Assembly (NCBI GenBank): GCA_018268375.1
Contig: JAFDWS010000001.1
Location: 124,001-188,000, forward strand
Length of the DNA stretch: 64,000 bases
DNA from: Armatimonadota bacterium
GTDB lineage: Bacteria; Armatimonadota; Fimbriimonadia; Fimbriimonadales; Fimbriimonadaceae
Reading direction: 5' to 3'
In this document: positions 43,995 through 51,492 of the stretch, piece after piece
Layout of the letters: every line of letters begins with the position of its first letter
Numbering within the stretch: the stretch's first letter is position 1
Position numbers and translations under genes: made by a program
Notes under the pieces: model-generated
What the model was told of the DNA's origin: nothing
The model's database searches: none
What the model saw: the letters and a program-made list of their open reading frames with translations, nothing else

Positions 43995-44705
43995 TTGCGG
44001 ATCGACTTCGTCACGCTGTTCCCCGCGATGGTGCTCGACGCTCTGAGCCACAGCATCATGGCGAGGGCACGCCAAGCTGCCATCGCGGAGTTCCACGCGG
44101 TCAACCCGCGCGATTTCGCCACCGACAAGCATCGCACCGTGGACAGCGAACCCTATGGCGGTGGGCCGGGCATGGTCATGATGGCGCCTCCGATTGCCGC
44201 CGCGCTCGACTCAATCCGTGCGGACAGGGGCTCGATGCCGGTCGTCTTGATGGACCCAGCAGCCCCGCTGTTTGGCCAGGCCGACGCTGCGGCCCTCTCG
44301 GCCAGTGACAGGGTCGCCCTGGTCTGCGGTCACTACGAAGGATTGGACGAGCGCGTGCGAACCTGTCTTTGTAGCCACGCCTATTCAGTCGGGGACTTCG
44401 TTGTGACGGGAGGGGAGTTCCCGGCCCTGATGGTGGCCGACGCCATCGTCAGGCTAATCCCGGGCGCCATCGGGGATCCTGCCAGCCACGAGGACGACTC
44501 ACACCAGCACGGCCTTTTGGGCCACCCGCTCTACACCCGCCCGGAGTCGTTCATGGATGAAGAGGTGCCTGCTGTGCTCAAAAGCGGCCACCACGGCAAC
44601 ATTGCGTCTTGGAGGCGTCGCGAGAGCCTGCGTCGGACGCGGGACACCCGACCCGATCTGTTCGCACAAGCAGACCTAAAACCGGGCGACCTCGATCTGT
44701 TATAA
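43995..44705 (+). CDS. trmD: tRNA (guanine-N1-)-methyltransferase
   Basis: A 236-residue SPOUT methyltransferase that makes m1G37 next to the anticodon. It starts from TTG as MRIDFVTLFPAMV, with EPYGGGPGMVM, VCGHYEGLDERV and YSVGDFVVTGGE, the knotted S-adenosylmethionine-binding core. rplS and lepB follow, as in the common trmD-rplS arrangement; rpsP and rimM are not upstream here. Its stop codon lies inside the promoter for rplS. Confidence 0.97.
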   Translation: MRIDFVTLFPAMVLDALSHSIMARARQAAIAEFHAVNPRDFATDKHRTVDSEPYGGGPGMVMMAPPIAAALDSIRADRGSMPVVLMDPAAPLFGQADAAALSASDRVALVCGHYEGLDERVRTCLCSHAYSVGDFVVTGGEFPALMVADAIVRLIPGAIGDPASHEDDSHQHGLLGHPLYTRPESFMDEEVPAVLKSGHHGNIASWRRRESLRRTRDTRPDLFAQADLKPGDLDLL

Positions 44706-44706
44706 T
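44698..44706 (+). promoter_or_regulatory. Extended -10 promoter for rplS
   Basis: TGTTATAAT is a perfect extended -10 (TGN plus TATAAT) and contains the trmD stop codon TAA at 44703-44705. No -35 match is visible. A start about seven bases on gives a leader of roughly 28 bases to the rplS ATG, including a GAGG ribosome binding site. Confidence 0.65.
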
Positions 44707-44741
44707 CCGAGCCTGCACGACCAGCCGAGGTTCGCGACACC

Positions 44742-45092
44742 ATGAACAAGCAGGCAATCCTTGACAGTGTGGCCAAGCCCTACCACAAAGAAGACGTTCC
44801 CGACATGCGGCCGGGCGACACCGTAAGGGCCCACGTCAAGGTCCGCGAAGCCGGCAAAGAGCGCATCCAGGTGTTCGAAGGCTTCGTGATCGCCGTTCGA
44901 AACGGTGGCATCGCCAAGAACGTGACTGTCCGCAAAATGAGCAGCGGCATCGGCGTCGAGCGCACCTTCCCCGTCCACAGCCCCAACGTTGCGAAGTTCG
45001 AAGTGATTCGCCGGGGCCGAGTCCGCAGGGCCAAGCTTTATTACCTGCGTGAGAAGGTCGGCAAGGCTGCCAGGATCGAGGAAAAGCGGTAA
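44742..45092 (+). CDS. rplS: 50S ribosomal protein L19
   Basis: A 116-residue L19 at the 30S-50S interface. It contains [34 protein letters not shown] and the C-terminal [19 protein letters not shown], as in other bacterial L19 proteins. It has its own extended -10 promoter inside the end of trmD, so it can be transcribed above the level of the methyltransferase. lepB starts three bases after its stop. Confidence 0.97.
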   Translation: MNKQAILDSVAKPYHKEDVPDMRPGDTVRAHVKVREAGKERIQVFEGFVIAVRNGGIAKNVTVRKMSSGIGVERTFPVHSPNVAKFEVIRRGRVRRAKLYYLREKVGKAARIEEKR

Positions 45093-45095
45093 GAA

Positions 45096-46016
45096 GTGTT
45101 CGGGCTCGTCAACCTTCTCGCCGTAAGTAGTTTCGTTGAGTGGGTGGATCGAATCGCCCGTGCCCCCCTGAGCAAGGTCGTCATGGTCGCGGTCGCTCTG
45201 ACCATCATCAGGGCCGTCCTCCATCCTTACCTTAAGAACACGCCAGCCCATCAGCGCTACGGCGTCTATGGGATCGCCAAGCTCGTGAACGAAGTCTGCG
45301 ACGCCGTTGTCTATGCCGGCGTCGTCGTGTTCATGCTCGTCCGGCCCTTTGGGATCCAGACCTTCTACATTCCGACTGGGTCAATGATCGACACGCTGTT
45401 GCTCAACGACTATGTGGTTGCGAACAAATTCATCTACCGCACTCGGAATCCACAGCGGCTTGAGATCGTGGTTTTCAAACCGCCGAAGCGCGCGCTGAAC
45501 CCCGATCAAGAAGACTCCGACTTCATTAAGCGCCTGATCGGACTTCCCGGCGAGGTCGTCGAGTGGAAGGACAAGCGCCTCACTGTCGACGGCAAGTACA
45601 TCCCCGAACCTTTTGTCGACTACACGTTCCCTGGGAACCCAGGAGGTGCAGTCATGCCCGAGGCGGACTGGGGCTCGATCCGGCAGGCCAACTTCAAGAT
45701 CATCAAGGACGGCGACCGCTACGTTCCTGTCCAGTACACCGACGACTGCGTGAACATGATGCCCCTCGGAAATTCTTACGAGGACGAGATGGCGACGTAT
45801 TGCGCCAAGGAGTTCGTGCCGACTAGTCCTGCCCAGGCGCGGGAATGGAAGAACGCTCCGCCTGCGGCGATCCCGCCGGGCAGCTACCTCTTCATGGGCG
45901 ACAACAGGAACGGATCCTTTGATGGTCGTGGCTGGGGCCTGGTGCCGCGCGACGACATTATCGGTCGTTCCGAGTTCATCTGGTTCCCCATTTCTCGCTG
46001 GCGAGTCACCCGATAA
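45096..46016 (+). CDS. lepB: Signal peptidase I
   Basis: A 306-residue membrane protease that cleaves signal peptides. Two N-terminal membrane segments (about 25-45 and 65-85) precede the catalytic Ser in IPTGSMIDTLL (S96) and the general-base Lys in FIKRLIGLPGE (K145). GDNRNGSFDGRGWGLVPRDDIIG is the conserved C-terminal box. GTG 45096 follows rplS by three bases. An insertion between the KRLIGLPGE and GDNR boxes makes it longer than the E. coli-independent Gram-positive forms. Confidence 0.95.
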   Translation: MFGLVNLLAVSSFVEWVDRIARAPLSKVVMVAVALTIIRAVLHPYLKNTPAHQRYGVYGIAKLVNEVCDAVVYAGVVVFMLVRPFGIQTFYIPTGSMIDTLLLNDYVVANKFIYRTRNPQRLEIVVFKPPKRALNPDQEDSDFIKRLIGLPGEVVEWKDKRLTVDGKYIPEPFVDYTFPGNPGGAVMPEADWGSIRQANFKIIKDGDRYVPVQYTDDCVNMMPLGNSYEDEMATYCAKEFVPTSPAQAREWKNAPPAAIPPGSYLFMGDNRNGSFDGRGWGLVPRDDIIGRSEFIWFPISRWRVTR

Positions 46017-46072
46017 GGACAGTCTCAGCAATCTTCCAGCCCCTTGTTTGCCAGAATGGGCTGCAAGATCGT

Positions 46073-46420
46073 ATGTACGAACATCGGAGCAAACCGCCCC
46101 TCACTCAGGTCGAGTTTCGTGGCCGAGTTGTGCGCCACGCCCTGGCCGCTCTCGCCGTTCTGCTTGGCGCCCTTTCGATCGGAGTCCTGGGATACAGGCT
46201 CCTCGGCGGTCTGCCCTGGATCGACGCAGTGTTGAACGCCTCGATGATCCTTGGCGGCATGGGACCCGTCAACGAGCTTCACAGTGACGCCGCCAAGCTC
46301 TTCGCATCAGTTTATGCGGTCTTTTCTGGAGTCGTCTTTATCGGTGTGGCGGGCGTGACGCTCGCGCCCTTCGCGCACAGGGTTCTCCATCTGTTCCACT
46401 GGGACGAGGGGAAGGATTAA
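46073..46420 (+). CDS. Small membrane protein, conserved family of unknown function
   Basis: A 115-residue protein with two membrane segments (about 23-45 and 80-102). The stretch ASMILGGMGPVNELHSDAAKLFASVYAVFSGVVFI recalls a small family seen in several phyla that may derive from a two-segment ion-channel fold, but the selectivity filter TVGYG is not present. No function is proposed. It lies between lepB and a tRNA gene that reads in the opposite direction. Confidence 0.75.
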   Translation: MYEHRSKPPLTQVEFRGRVVRHALAALAVLLGALSIGVLGYRLLGGLPWIDAVLNASMILGGMGPVNELHSDAAKLFASVYAVFSGVVFIGVAGVTLAPFAHRVLHLFHWDEGKD

Positions 46421-46423
46421 GAA

Positions 46424-46499
46424 TGGTGGGCCCGGTGGGGATCGAACCCACGACCAAGCGGTTATGAGCCACCTGCTCTCACCACTGAGCTACAGGCCC
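46424..46499 (-). tRNA. tRNA with CAT anticodon, probably tRNA-Ile2 (lysidine-modified)
   Basis: A 76-base gene with encoded CCA end. Acceptor stem GGGCCTG pairs with CGGGCCC (one T-G pair), D arm GCTC-GAGC, anticodon stem GGTGG with CCGCT, loop CTCATAA, T arm GTGGG-TTCGATC-CCCAC. The G1-C72 pair excludes an initiator tRNA. C4-G69 and C5-G68 are the pairs known to be recognised by TilS, and the segment CTCATAA...CGCTTGGTC resembles E. coli ileX more than its elongator tRNA-Met. So the C of the anticodon is expected to become lysidine and read AUA as Ile. Elongator tRNA-Met is the alternative. Confidence 0.93.
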
Positions 46500-46551
46500 A
46501 GGCGCGACCATTCTACCGGCACCGAACCAGGCTCGCGGCCGACGTCCCCTG

Positions 46552-46557
46552 TATAAT
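46552..46557 (+). promoter_or_regulatory. -10 element for the acyl-CoA dehydrogenase
   Basis: TATAAT preceded directly by TG, about 35 bases before the TTG start at 46592. No clear -35 is visible. AAAGGAGA lies six to seven bases before the TTG and acts as a strong ribosome binding site. The spacer also holds the tRNA promoter in the opposite direction. Confidence 0.6.
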
Positions 46558-46591
46558 CGTCCCGTCCCGCGACAGTCAAAGGAGACTCGAC

Positions 46592-48175
46592 TTGGCAGCG
46601 ACGCCGACCACAATGAACGAAACTGGATGCTCTTTCTTCAGCCGCACGCCTGATCGCGCCTTCGCCCCAGAGGATTTTCCCGGCGACGAGCGACTCATGA
46701 TCGAGCAAGCGGAGCAGTTCAGCCGCAAGGAAGTCCTCCCTGTGGCCGAGCGGCTAGAGAAACAGGAGGACGGCCTCATGCCGCAGCTTGTCCGCAAGGC
46801 TGGCGATTTGGGCTTTTGCGGAGTCGATTCACCCGACCAGTTCGGCGGCCTCGGCATGGGCAAGAACCTCGCGGCGCGCATCCTTGAGTACCTCTCGCTT
46901 GACGGGTCTTTCAGCGTGACCCTCGGTGTGACGAGCGGCATCGCACAACTGGGCCTCGCCTTGTTTGGTACCGACGAGCAAAAGCAGCGCTACATCCCTA
47001 GGCTGGCGAGCGGCGAATGGATCGGAGCTTATTGCTTGAGCGAGCCGAACTCTGGAAGCGACGCCCTTTCCCTTTCGACACGGGCCGACGAGCGTAATGG
47101 TCGCTGGGTGCTGAACGGCACAAAGATGTGGATCAGCAATGCCAAATGGGCCGAGTTCTTCCTGGTCATGGCCAAGATCAACGGCACCGACATTGCTGCC
47201 TTCCTCGTCGAGCGGGGCCATCCTGGAGTGAGCATTGACCGTGAGGAGCACAAGTTGGGCCTGAAGGGCTCTTCAACTGCTCGGGTCTTGCTCGAGAACG
47301 CCGAGGTACCGCTGGAGAACCTCCTTTACTTGCCGGGCAAGGGACACCACGTCGCCTTCAACGCCTTGAACCTGGGCCGCTTCAAATTGGCGGCCATGTC
47401 CCTCGGACCGGCTCGCCAGGCGATCTACGAGAGCAGCCAGTACGCGAAAGACAGAAAACAGTTCGGCAGCAGCATTTCGGACTTTGGTCTGATCAGGCAG
47501 AAGTTTGCGGATATGGCCGCCTTTTACTTCGCGGCCGAGTCTGCCCTCTACCGGACTGGGCACAACATCGACGCTGCATTCGACGCAACTGGGGGGACCA
47601 TAGACGGAAACCGCCAGGCCGCAGAAGAGTTCGCCGTGGAGTGCAGCGCGGTGAAGGTCCTCGCCACGGAAGCTGAGGCTCGGATCGTTGACGATGCCCT
47701 GCAAGTCTACGGAGGCTATGGATTTACGGAAGAGTTCCCTCTCGCCCGCATCTACCGAGACGCCCGAGTCAGCCGCATCTATGAGGGCACTAACGAAATC
47801 AACCGCGTGTTCCTAGCCGACCGACTTAAGCGGCGTGCAGACGAAGGGCGTGCCTCCCTGGGCGGCAGCGGCGACTCTTTCATCAACGGCCTCGCCGTCC
47901 AAGCCTACGCCAAGTTCGATAAGCACCAGGTAGTTGTGGGCGCTCTGAGCGACTTGACGCTCCTCTCCTACGCAGAGCAATCTGCACGCCTGCGGGCCCA
48001 AAGGCTCGGTGGAATCCAGTTGTGCGCGTACGAGCGCTTCGCAAACTGGGCCAACGTCCAAGCAGCCAACGCATACCAAACGGTGACGGGAGAGCCAGTC
48101 AACGTTCCCGCGCCGTTCAGCGGCCACGTGGACGAGCTTGCAGAGGCCGTCCTGCGGACTCGTTGCCCGCTTTAG
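46592..48175 (+). CDS. Acyl-CoA dehydrogenase
   Basis: A 527-residue flavoprotein of the acyl-CoA dehydrogenase family, which oxidises acyl-CoA to trans-2-enoyl-CoA in the cytosol. FAD-binding and core motifs are AYCLSEPNSGSDA, WISNAKWAEFF, GRFKLAAMSLGPA and QVYGGYGFTEEFPLARIYRDARVSRIYEGTNEI, with the catalytic Glu at E398. The C-terminal extension beyond residue 415 is longer than in MCAD, as in ACAD-VL-type enzymes. The TTG start is set by the AAAGGAGA Shine-Dalgarno. No other beta-oxidation genes are in the window. Stop interlocks with the convergent hydrolase. Confidence 0.93.
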   Translation: MAATPTTMNETGCSFFSRTPDRAFAPEDFPGDERLMIEQAEQFSRKEVLPVAERLEKQEDGLMPQLVRKAGDLGFCGVDSPDQFGGLGMGKNLAARILEYLSLDGSFSVTLGVTSGIAQLGLALFGTDEQKQRYIPRLASGEWIGAYCLSEPNSGSDALSLSTRADERNGRWVLNGTKMWISNAKWAEFFLVMAKINGTDIAAFLVERGHPGVSIDREEHKLGLKGSSTARVLLENAEVPLENLLYLPGKGHHVAFNALNLGRFKLAAMSLGPARQAIYESSQYAKDRKQFGSSISDFGLIRQKFADMAAFYFAAESALYRTGHNIDAAFDATGGTIDGNRQAAEEFAVECSAVKVLATEAEARIVDDALQVYGGYGFTEEFPLARIYRDARVSRIYEGTNEINRVFLADRLKRRADEGRASLGGSGDSFINGLAVQAYAKFDKHQVVVGALSDLTLLSYAEQSARLRAQRLGGIQLCAYERFANWANVQAANAYQTVTGEPVNVPAPFSGHVDELAEAVLRTRCPL

Positions 48176-49251
48176 TTGCCGACCTCGGCGCCTCGGTTGG
48201 GCAGGCGGCCGCCGAGATGTTTGATCACAAAGCTCTGGATGGCATCGATCGCGTCAGGGACGACCTCGCCTTCCAACCCAGGATCCTTCCCTGACTGAAC
48301 CGGCTTAAGGTTGTGGCTGGCCAGCGGCACGACCGAAAGCGCGACATGCCGATCCTTTCTTTGCCGAGCGACAGTTGCCAAGACCTGGGCGTCTAAGGTC
48401 GGCGAAACCTGGACGTCCATGGCCCCGTTGACGATCAATACCGGGCCCGGATAGTCGGCCAAGAACCGTGTCGGGGACACCCAGGCCATCTGCTTCAGAT
48501 AGACGCCGACGCTTGGGTTGTAGAGAGCCTGAAGCGGAGCGGGAACGTCTGCAGGCACCTTGCCAGTCTCCCTTATGGCCTTATAGATTCGGTCGCTTTC
48601 GGAAAGGAACTTTGCCCGCATGGCGGGTGGAGCATCTGCGGACTGATAAGCCAGCTGGTCATGGATCAGCTTGTCGAACGGTCGGCCCGGCGTACCGATC
48701 AAGATTAGCGCCTTAGGTTTGAGGCTCTTGGCCACGGACAGGGCGAGAATGCCCCCTTCGCTGTGACCGAGGATCGCACAGTTGCGAATGTCCGTGAGGC
48801 CGTACGTCGCCATCGTTTTCCATGCCGCCAGAACGTCCGAGACGTGGTTTGTCAGAGAAAAGAAGGCAGGGATTGCCTTGGGATCCTTCGGCCACTGCGA
48901 CGAGACCGTTGCGCATGCCCGTTTGTCGAACCTAAAGGAGGCGACGCCAGCCCCGGCCAGCCCCTCCGCTAGTTGCCGCAACGTGTCAGTCTTGAAGGCG
49001 GGCTGGTTCCCGTCACGGTCAGTCGGGCCACTTCCCGGCAAGAGGAGGACGGCCGGGTAGTTCCGGGCCAGTGAGCCCTCGGGCGCCATGTAGGTGCCCG
49101 TTAGTTTGATTCCGCCGCCGCCAGTGAAAGTGAGGACGCGCTCCGTCACGTGGGGCGTGTTCGGAAGCTCGACCGTGTCCGCGCCCTGCATGAGTTTGGG
49201 CCGGCAGCCCAATGTGCAGGCACATGCGACGACGAGCAAGAGGCCACGCAT
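48172..49251 (-). CDS. Lipoprotein alpha/beta hydrolase
   Basis: A 359-residue alpha/beta hydrolase with a lipoprotein signal (MRGLLLVVACACTLGC, Cys16). The nucleophile elbow is GHSEGG, with an earlier GSGPTDRDGNQP that forms the oxyanion region; AMDVQV and SHNLKP carry the putative Asp and His. Relatives are serine esterases or dienelactone hydrolase-like enzymes of unknown substrate. Lipidation puts it outside the cytoplasm. Its start shares one base with the stop of the oxidoreductase upstream (TGATG). Confidence 0.88.
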   Translation of the reverse strand: MRGLLLVVACACTLGCRPKLMQGADTVELPNTPHVTERVLTFTGGGGIKLTGTYMAPEGSLARNYPAVLLLPGSGPTDRDGNQPAFKTDTLRQLAEGLAGAGVASFRFDKRACATVSSQWPKDPKAIPAFFSLTNHVSDVLAAWKTMATYGLTDIRNCAILGHSEGGILALSVAKSLKPKALILIGTPGRPFDKLIHDQLAYQSADAPPAMRAKFLSESDRIYKAIRETGKVPADVPAPLQALYNPSVGVYLKQMAWVSPTRFLADYPGPVLIVNGAMDVQVSPTLDAQVLATVARQRKDRHVALSVVPLASHNLKPVQSGKDPGLEGEVVPDAIDAIQSFVIKHLGGRLPNRGAEVGN

Positions 49252-50321
49252 CAGAACTCAACGTCGACCGGCTCTTCACGGCCTGTCTCACTGCTCTTAT
49301 AGAGAGAATCGAAGATGGCGTTGAGAATGAGGCCCTGCTCACCAGGGACAGGAGAGGGAGCCCCAGTTTGAACCGCCTTCACGAACGCTTGTACTTCAGC
49401 AGTGTGCGACGAGGCGACGTGAGGCACGTTCCTCGGTGTCACATCGAAGAGCATCTTGTCTTGTTCCGTGTAGATTTCGATGGGGTCGTCGCCACCGGCT
49501 TTGACGAGTGCTCCCGCCTTGGTGCCGAAGAGGTCGGTGCGGAGCCAGTCCTCCTTGATGTTCGACATGAAGGAACTTTCGAGCGTGACGGCCGCGCCGT
49601 TCTCAAACCGTATGAACCCGACAGCCATGTCCTCGACGGTGAATTTCGACCGGTCATAGTCGCCCCAGGGATTGACGATGTCGGGGTTTTTGCCGAGGTA
49701 GTCCCAGGTGCGACCGCTTGCAGCCACAGGTTTCGGATAGCCCATCAGGAAGAGAGTCAGGTCAAGAATGTGGACACCGATGTCGATCAGCGGGCCACCG
49801 CCCTGTTGCTCCTTGTCAATGAAGACGCCCCAGTGAGGCACCCCGCGACGGCGCAGGGCTTGTGCCCGGGCGTAGTAGATGTCGCCCATGTGGCCGGCGT
49901 CGATGTACTGCCGCATGAACCGCCCTGGCGCACCAAACCTCATCTGTAAGGCAACTTGCAGAATCTTTCCGCTGTCCCGCGCCGCGCGGCACATCTCCTT
50001 CGCTTCCGCCGCGTTCATCGCGAGCGGCTTCTCGCAGAGGACGTGCTTGCCAGCGTGAAGGGCATCGATCGTCGGCTGCTTGTGAGCTTTGTTCGGCGTG
50101 GTAACGGAAACGGCGTCCACTTCGGGGTCGTTCAGGATGTCCTGGTAGTTCGTCGTCGTCCGTGCGCCGGGAACCAACGCCGCTGCCTGATCCACAGCAG
50201 ACGGCGCAACGTCGCAGACCCAGGTGATCTCGCAGTCGTCGGGCACGGAGAGATAACCAGGAATGTGGCAGCCACGTGCGATGCCGCCTGCGCCGATCAA
50301 GCCGATCTTCAGCTTCTTCAC
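49251..50321 (-). CDS. Gfo/Idh/MocA family NAD(P)-dependent oxidoreductase
   Basis: A 356-residue oxidoreductase. The Rossmann domain begins MKKLKIGLIGAGGIARGCHIPGY and holds VTTPNKAHKQ and the EKP motif (VLCEKPLAMNA). The C-terminal domain ends with a typical beta sheet. Members act on sugars, inositols and their derivatives. Such genes are often amplified in planctomycete-like bacteria. No sugar genes are adjacent; the coupled lipoprotein hydrolase downstream is the only link. Confidence 0.92.
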   Translation of the reverse strand: MKKLKIGLIGAGGIARGCHIPGYLSVPDDCEITWVCDVAPSAVDQAAALVPGARTTTNYQDILNDPEVDAVSVTTPNKAHKQPTIDALHAGKHVLCEKPLAMNAAEAKEMCRAARDSGKILQVALQMRFGAPGRFMRQYIDAGHMGDIYYARAQALRRRGVPHWGVFIDKEQQGGGPLIDIGVHILDLTLFLMGYPKPVAASGRTWDYLGKNPDIVNPWGDYDRSKFTVEDMAVGFIRFENGAAVTLESSFMSNIKEDWLRTDLFGTKAGALVKAGGDDPIEIYTEQDKMLFDVTPRNVPHVASSHTAEVQAFVKAVQTGAPSPVPGEQGLILNAIFDSLYKSSETGREEPVDVEF

Positions 50322-50369
50322 GGTCGGCAGGTTACCGCCTGCCTCGGCCGTCCGGCACAGGTGACCGGT

Positions 50370-51080
50370 CTACTCGGTCTTTCGCGACCGCACGGCCACA
50401 ATGACGCCACCAATGACGATAGCGACCATGCCGCCCCAAAAGAGGACCGGCGGCATGTGCGGCCAATGGAAGGGGAGCACTCCGGGGTTGCCTTCTTCGA
50501 ACGTGTGTCCCGATTCCACAATCAGTTTCACTCCCGCCCACCCGACAAGGACGTAAGCCATGTGGTCGAGCGCGGGATACTTGTCGAGCAACTTGATAAA
50601 GGCGCTCGCTGCGAACCTGAGAGCAACGACTCCGAGCAACGCACCTGAAATGACGACCCAGACCTTGTCCGCGCCCCGAACGGTTGCGACAGCCGCAAGG
50701 ACGCTATCGACCGCGAACGCGACGTCTGTCACCGCAAGGGCCATGACCACTGAGCGGTAGGAAGTCGCCTTCGGCTGCTTTTCCACTTGTCCCCCGCTCC
50801 CCTTGAGGAAGTGTTTGAGCAGCAAATACAGCAGGTACACGCCGCCGAGGGTCTGGAGCCACCAGAGCCGCATGATCTGCGTCGCAAGGAGGATCGCCCC
50901 AAACCGGAAGACGAACGACATCGTGAGCCCCAGGCTGAGCGCGCTCTTCTGCTGCGCATTGGGAAGCGGCCGGACCATGATCGCGAGGACGAGCGCGTTG
51001 TCGGCCGAAAGCAATGCTTCCAAGAGGACTAGCAGGAGGATGACGGGGACGTCGCCCAGCGCAAAAGTTTGAGGAACCAT
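50370..51080 (-). CDS. TerC-family integral membrane protein
   Basis: A 236-residue polytopic protein of the TerC family with about seven membrane segments. Acidic residues in membrane segments LEALLSADNALVLAIMVRPLP and LAVTDVAFAVDSVLAAVATV are the family's conserved D/E sites, thought to move metal ions (Mn2+ or Ca2+) across membranes. ATG 51080 begins the homologous region (MVPQTFALGDVPV); the frame stays open upstream to 51131. No yybP-ykoY-like Mn riboswitch can be made out in the upstream bases. It is a single gene. Confidence 0.92.
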   Translation of the reverse strand: MVPQTFALGDVPVILLLVLLEALLSADNALVLAIMVRPLPNAQQKSALSLGLTMSFVFRFGAILLATQIMRLWWLQTLGGVYLLYLLLKHFLKGSGGQVEKQPKATSYRSVVMALAVTDVAFAVDSVLAAVATVRGADKVWVVISGALLGVVALRFAASAFIKLLDKYPALDHMAYVLVGWAGVKLIVESGHTFEEGNPGVLPFHWPHMPPVLFWGGMVAIVIGGVIVAVRSRKTE

Positions 51081-51192
51081 TAATAAACGCAAACGCCCGG
51101 TCCGGCCAGGGTGCGCCCCATTCTGCCACAATGCCCTTCCGAAGATTGACTTACGGGCCTACGACCAACGGCCATGTTGAGGTTGCCAAAAG

Positions 51193-51471
51193 ATGCCCAC
51201 CTACGTTTACGAATGCTCGAAGTGTGAGACAACGTTCGAGGTCGAACAGAGGATCACGGAAGATCCTATCAAGGATTGTTCTTGTGGCGCGACCGGGACC
51301 GTCAAGCGCCTGATCCAGCCGACAGCGGTCATGTTCAAGGGCTCAGGCTTCCACATCAACGACTATAAGGGCGCGCCGCCTACAGCCAAGACCGACGACA
51401 AAGCCAGTACGCCCGAAGCACCGCAAAATTCCGAACCTTGCGGACCTTCCTGTTCTTGCGCCGAGGAATAA
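51193..51471 (+). CDS. FmdB-type zinc ribbon protein
   Basis: A 92-residue protein with an FmdB/CxxC_CxxC_SSSS zinc ribbon: MPTYVYECSKCETTFEVEQ with the first Cys pair and DCSCGATGTVKRL with the second. After a charged linker (about 60-80) it ends in a second Cys cluster (CGPSCSCAEE). FmdB proteins are often linked to formamidase or to regulation, with function not well established. It is followed 21 bases later by the PSD1-type gene, possibly in one transcript. Confidence 0.88.
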   Translation: MPTYVYECSKCETTFEVEQRITEDPIKDCSCGATGTVKRLIQPTAVMFKGSGFHINDYKGAPPTAKTDDKASTPEAPQNSEPCGPSCSCAEE

Positions 51472-51492
51472 GGGCTACACTGAACCTGGCCC

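Noticed and set aside
51080..51192. Manganese (yybP-ykoY) riboswitch upstream of TerC
   Set aside because: The leader is short and no conserved loop elements could be recognised.
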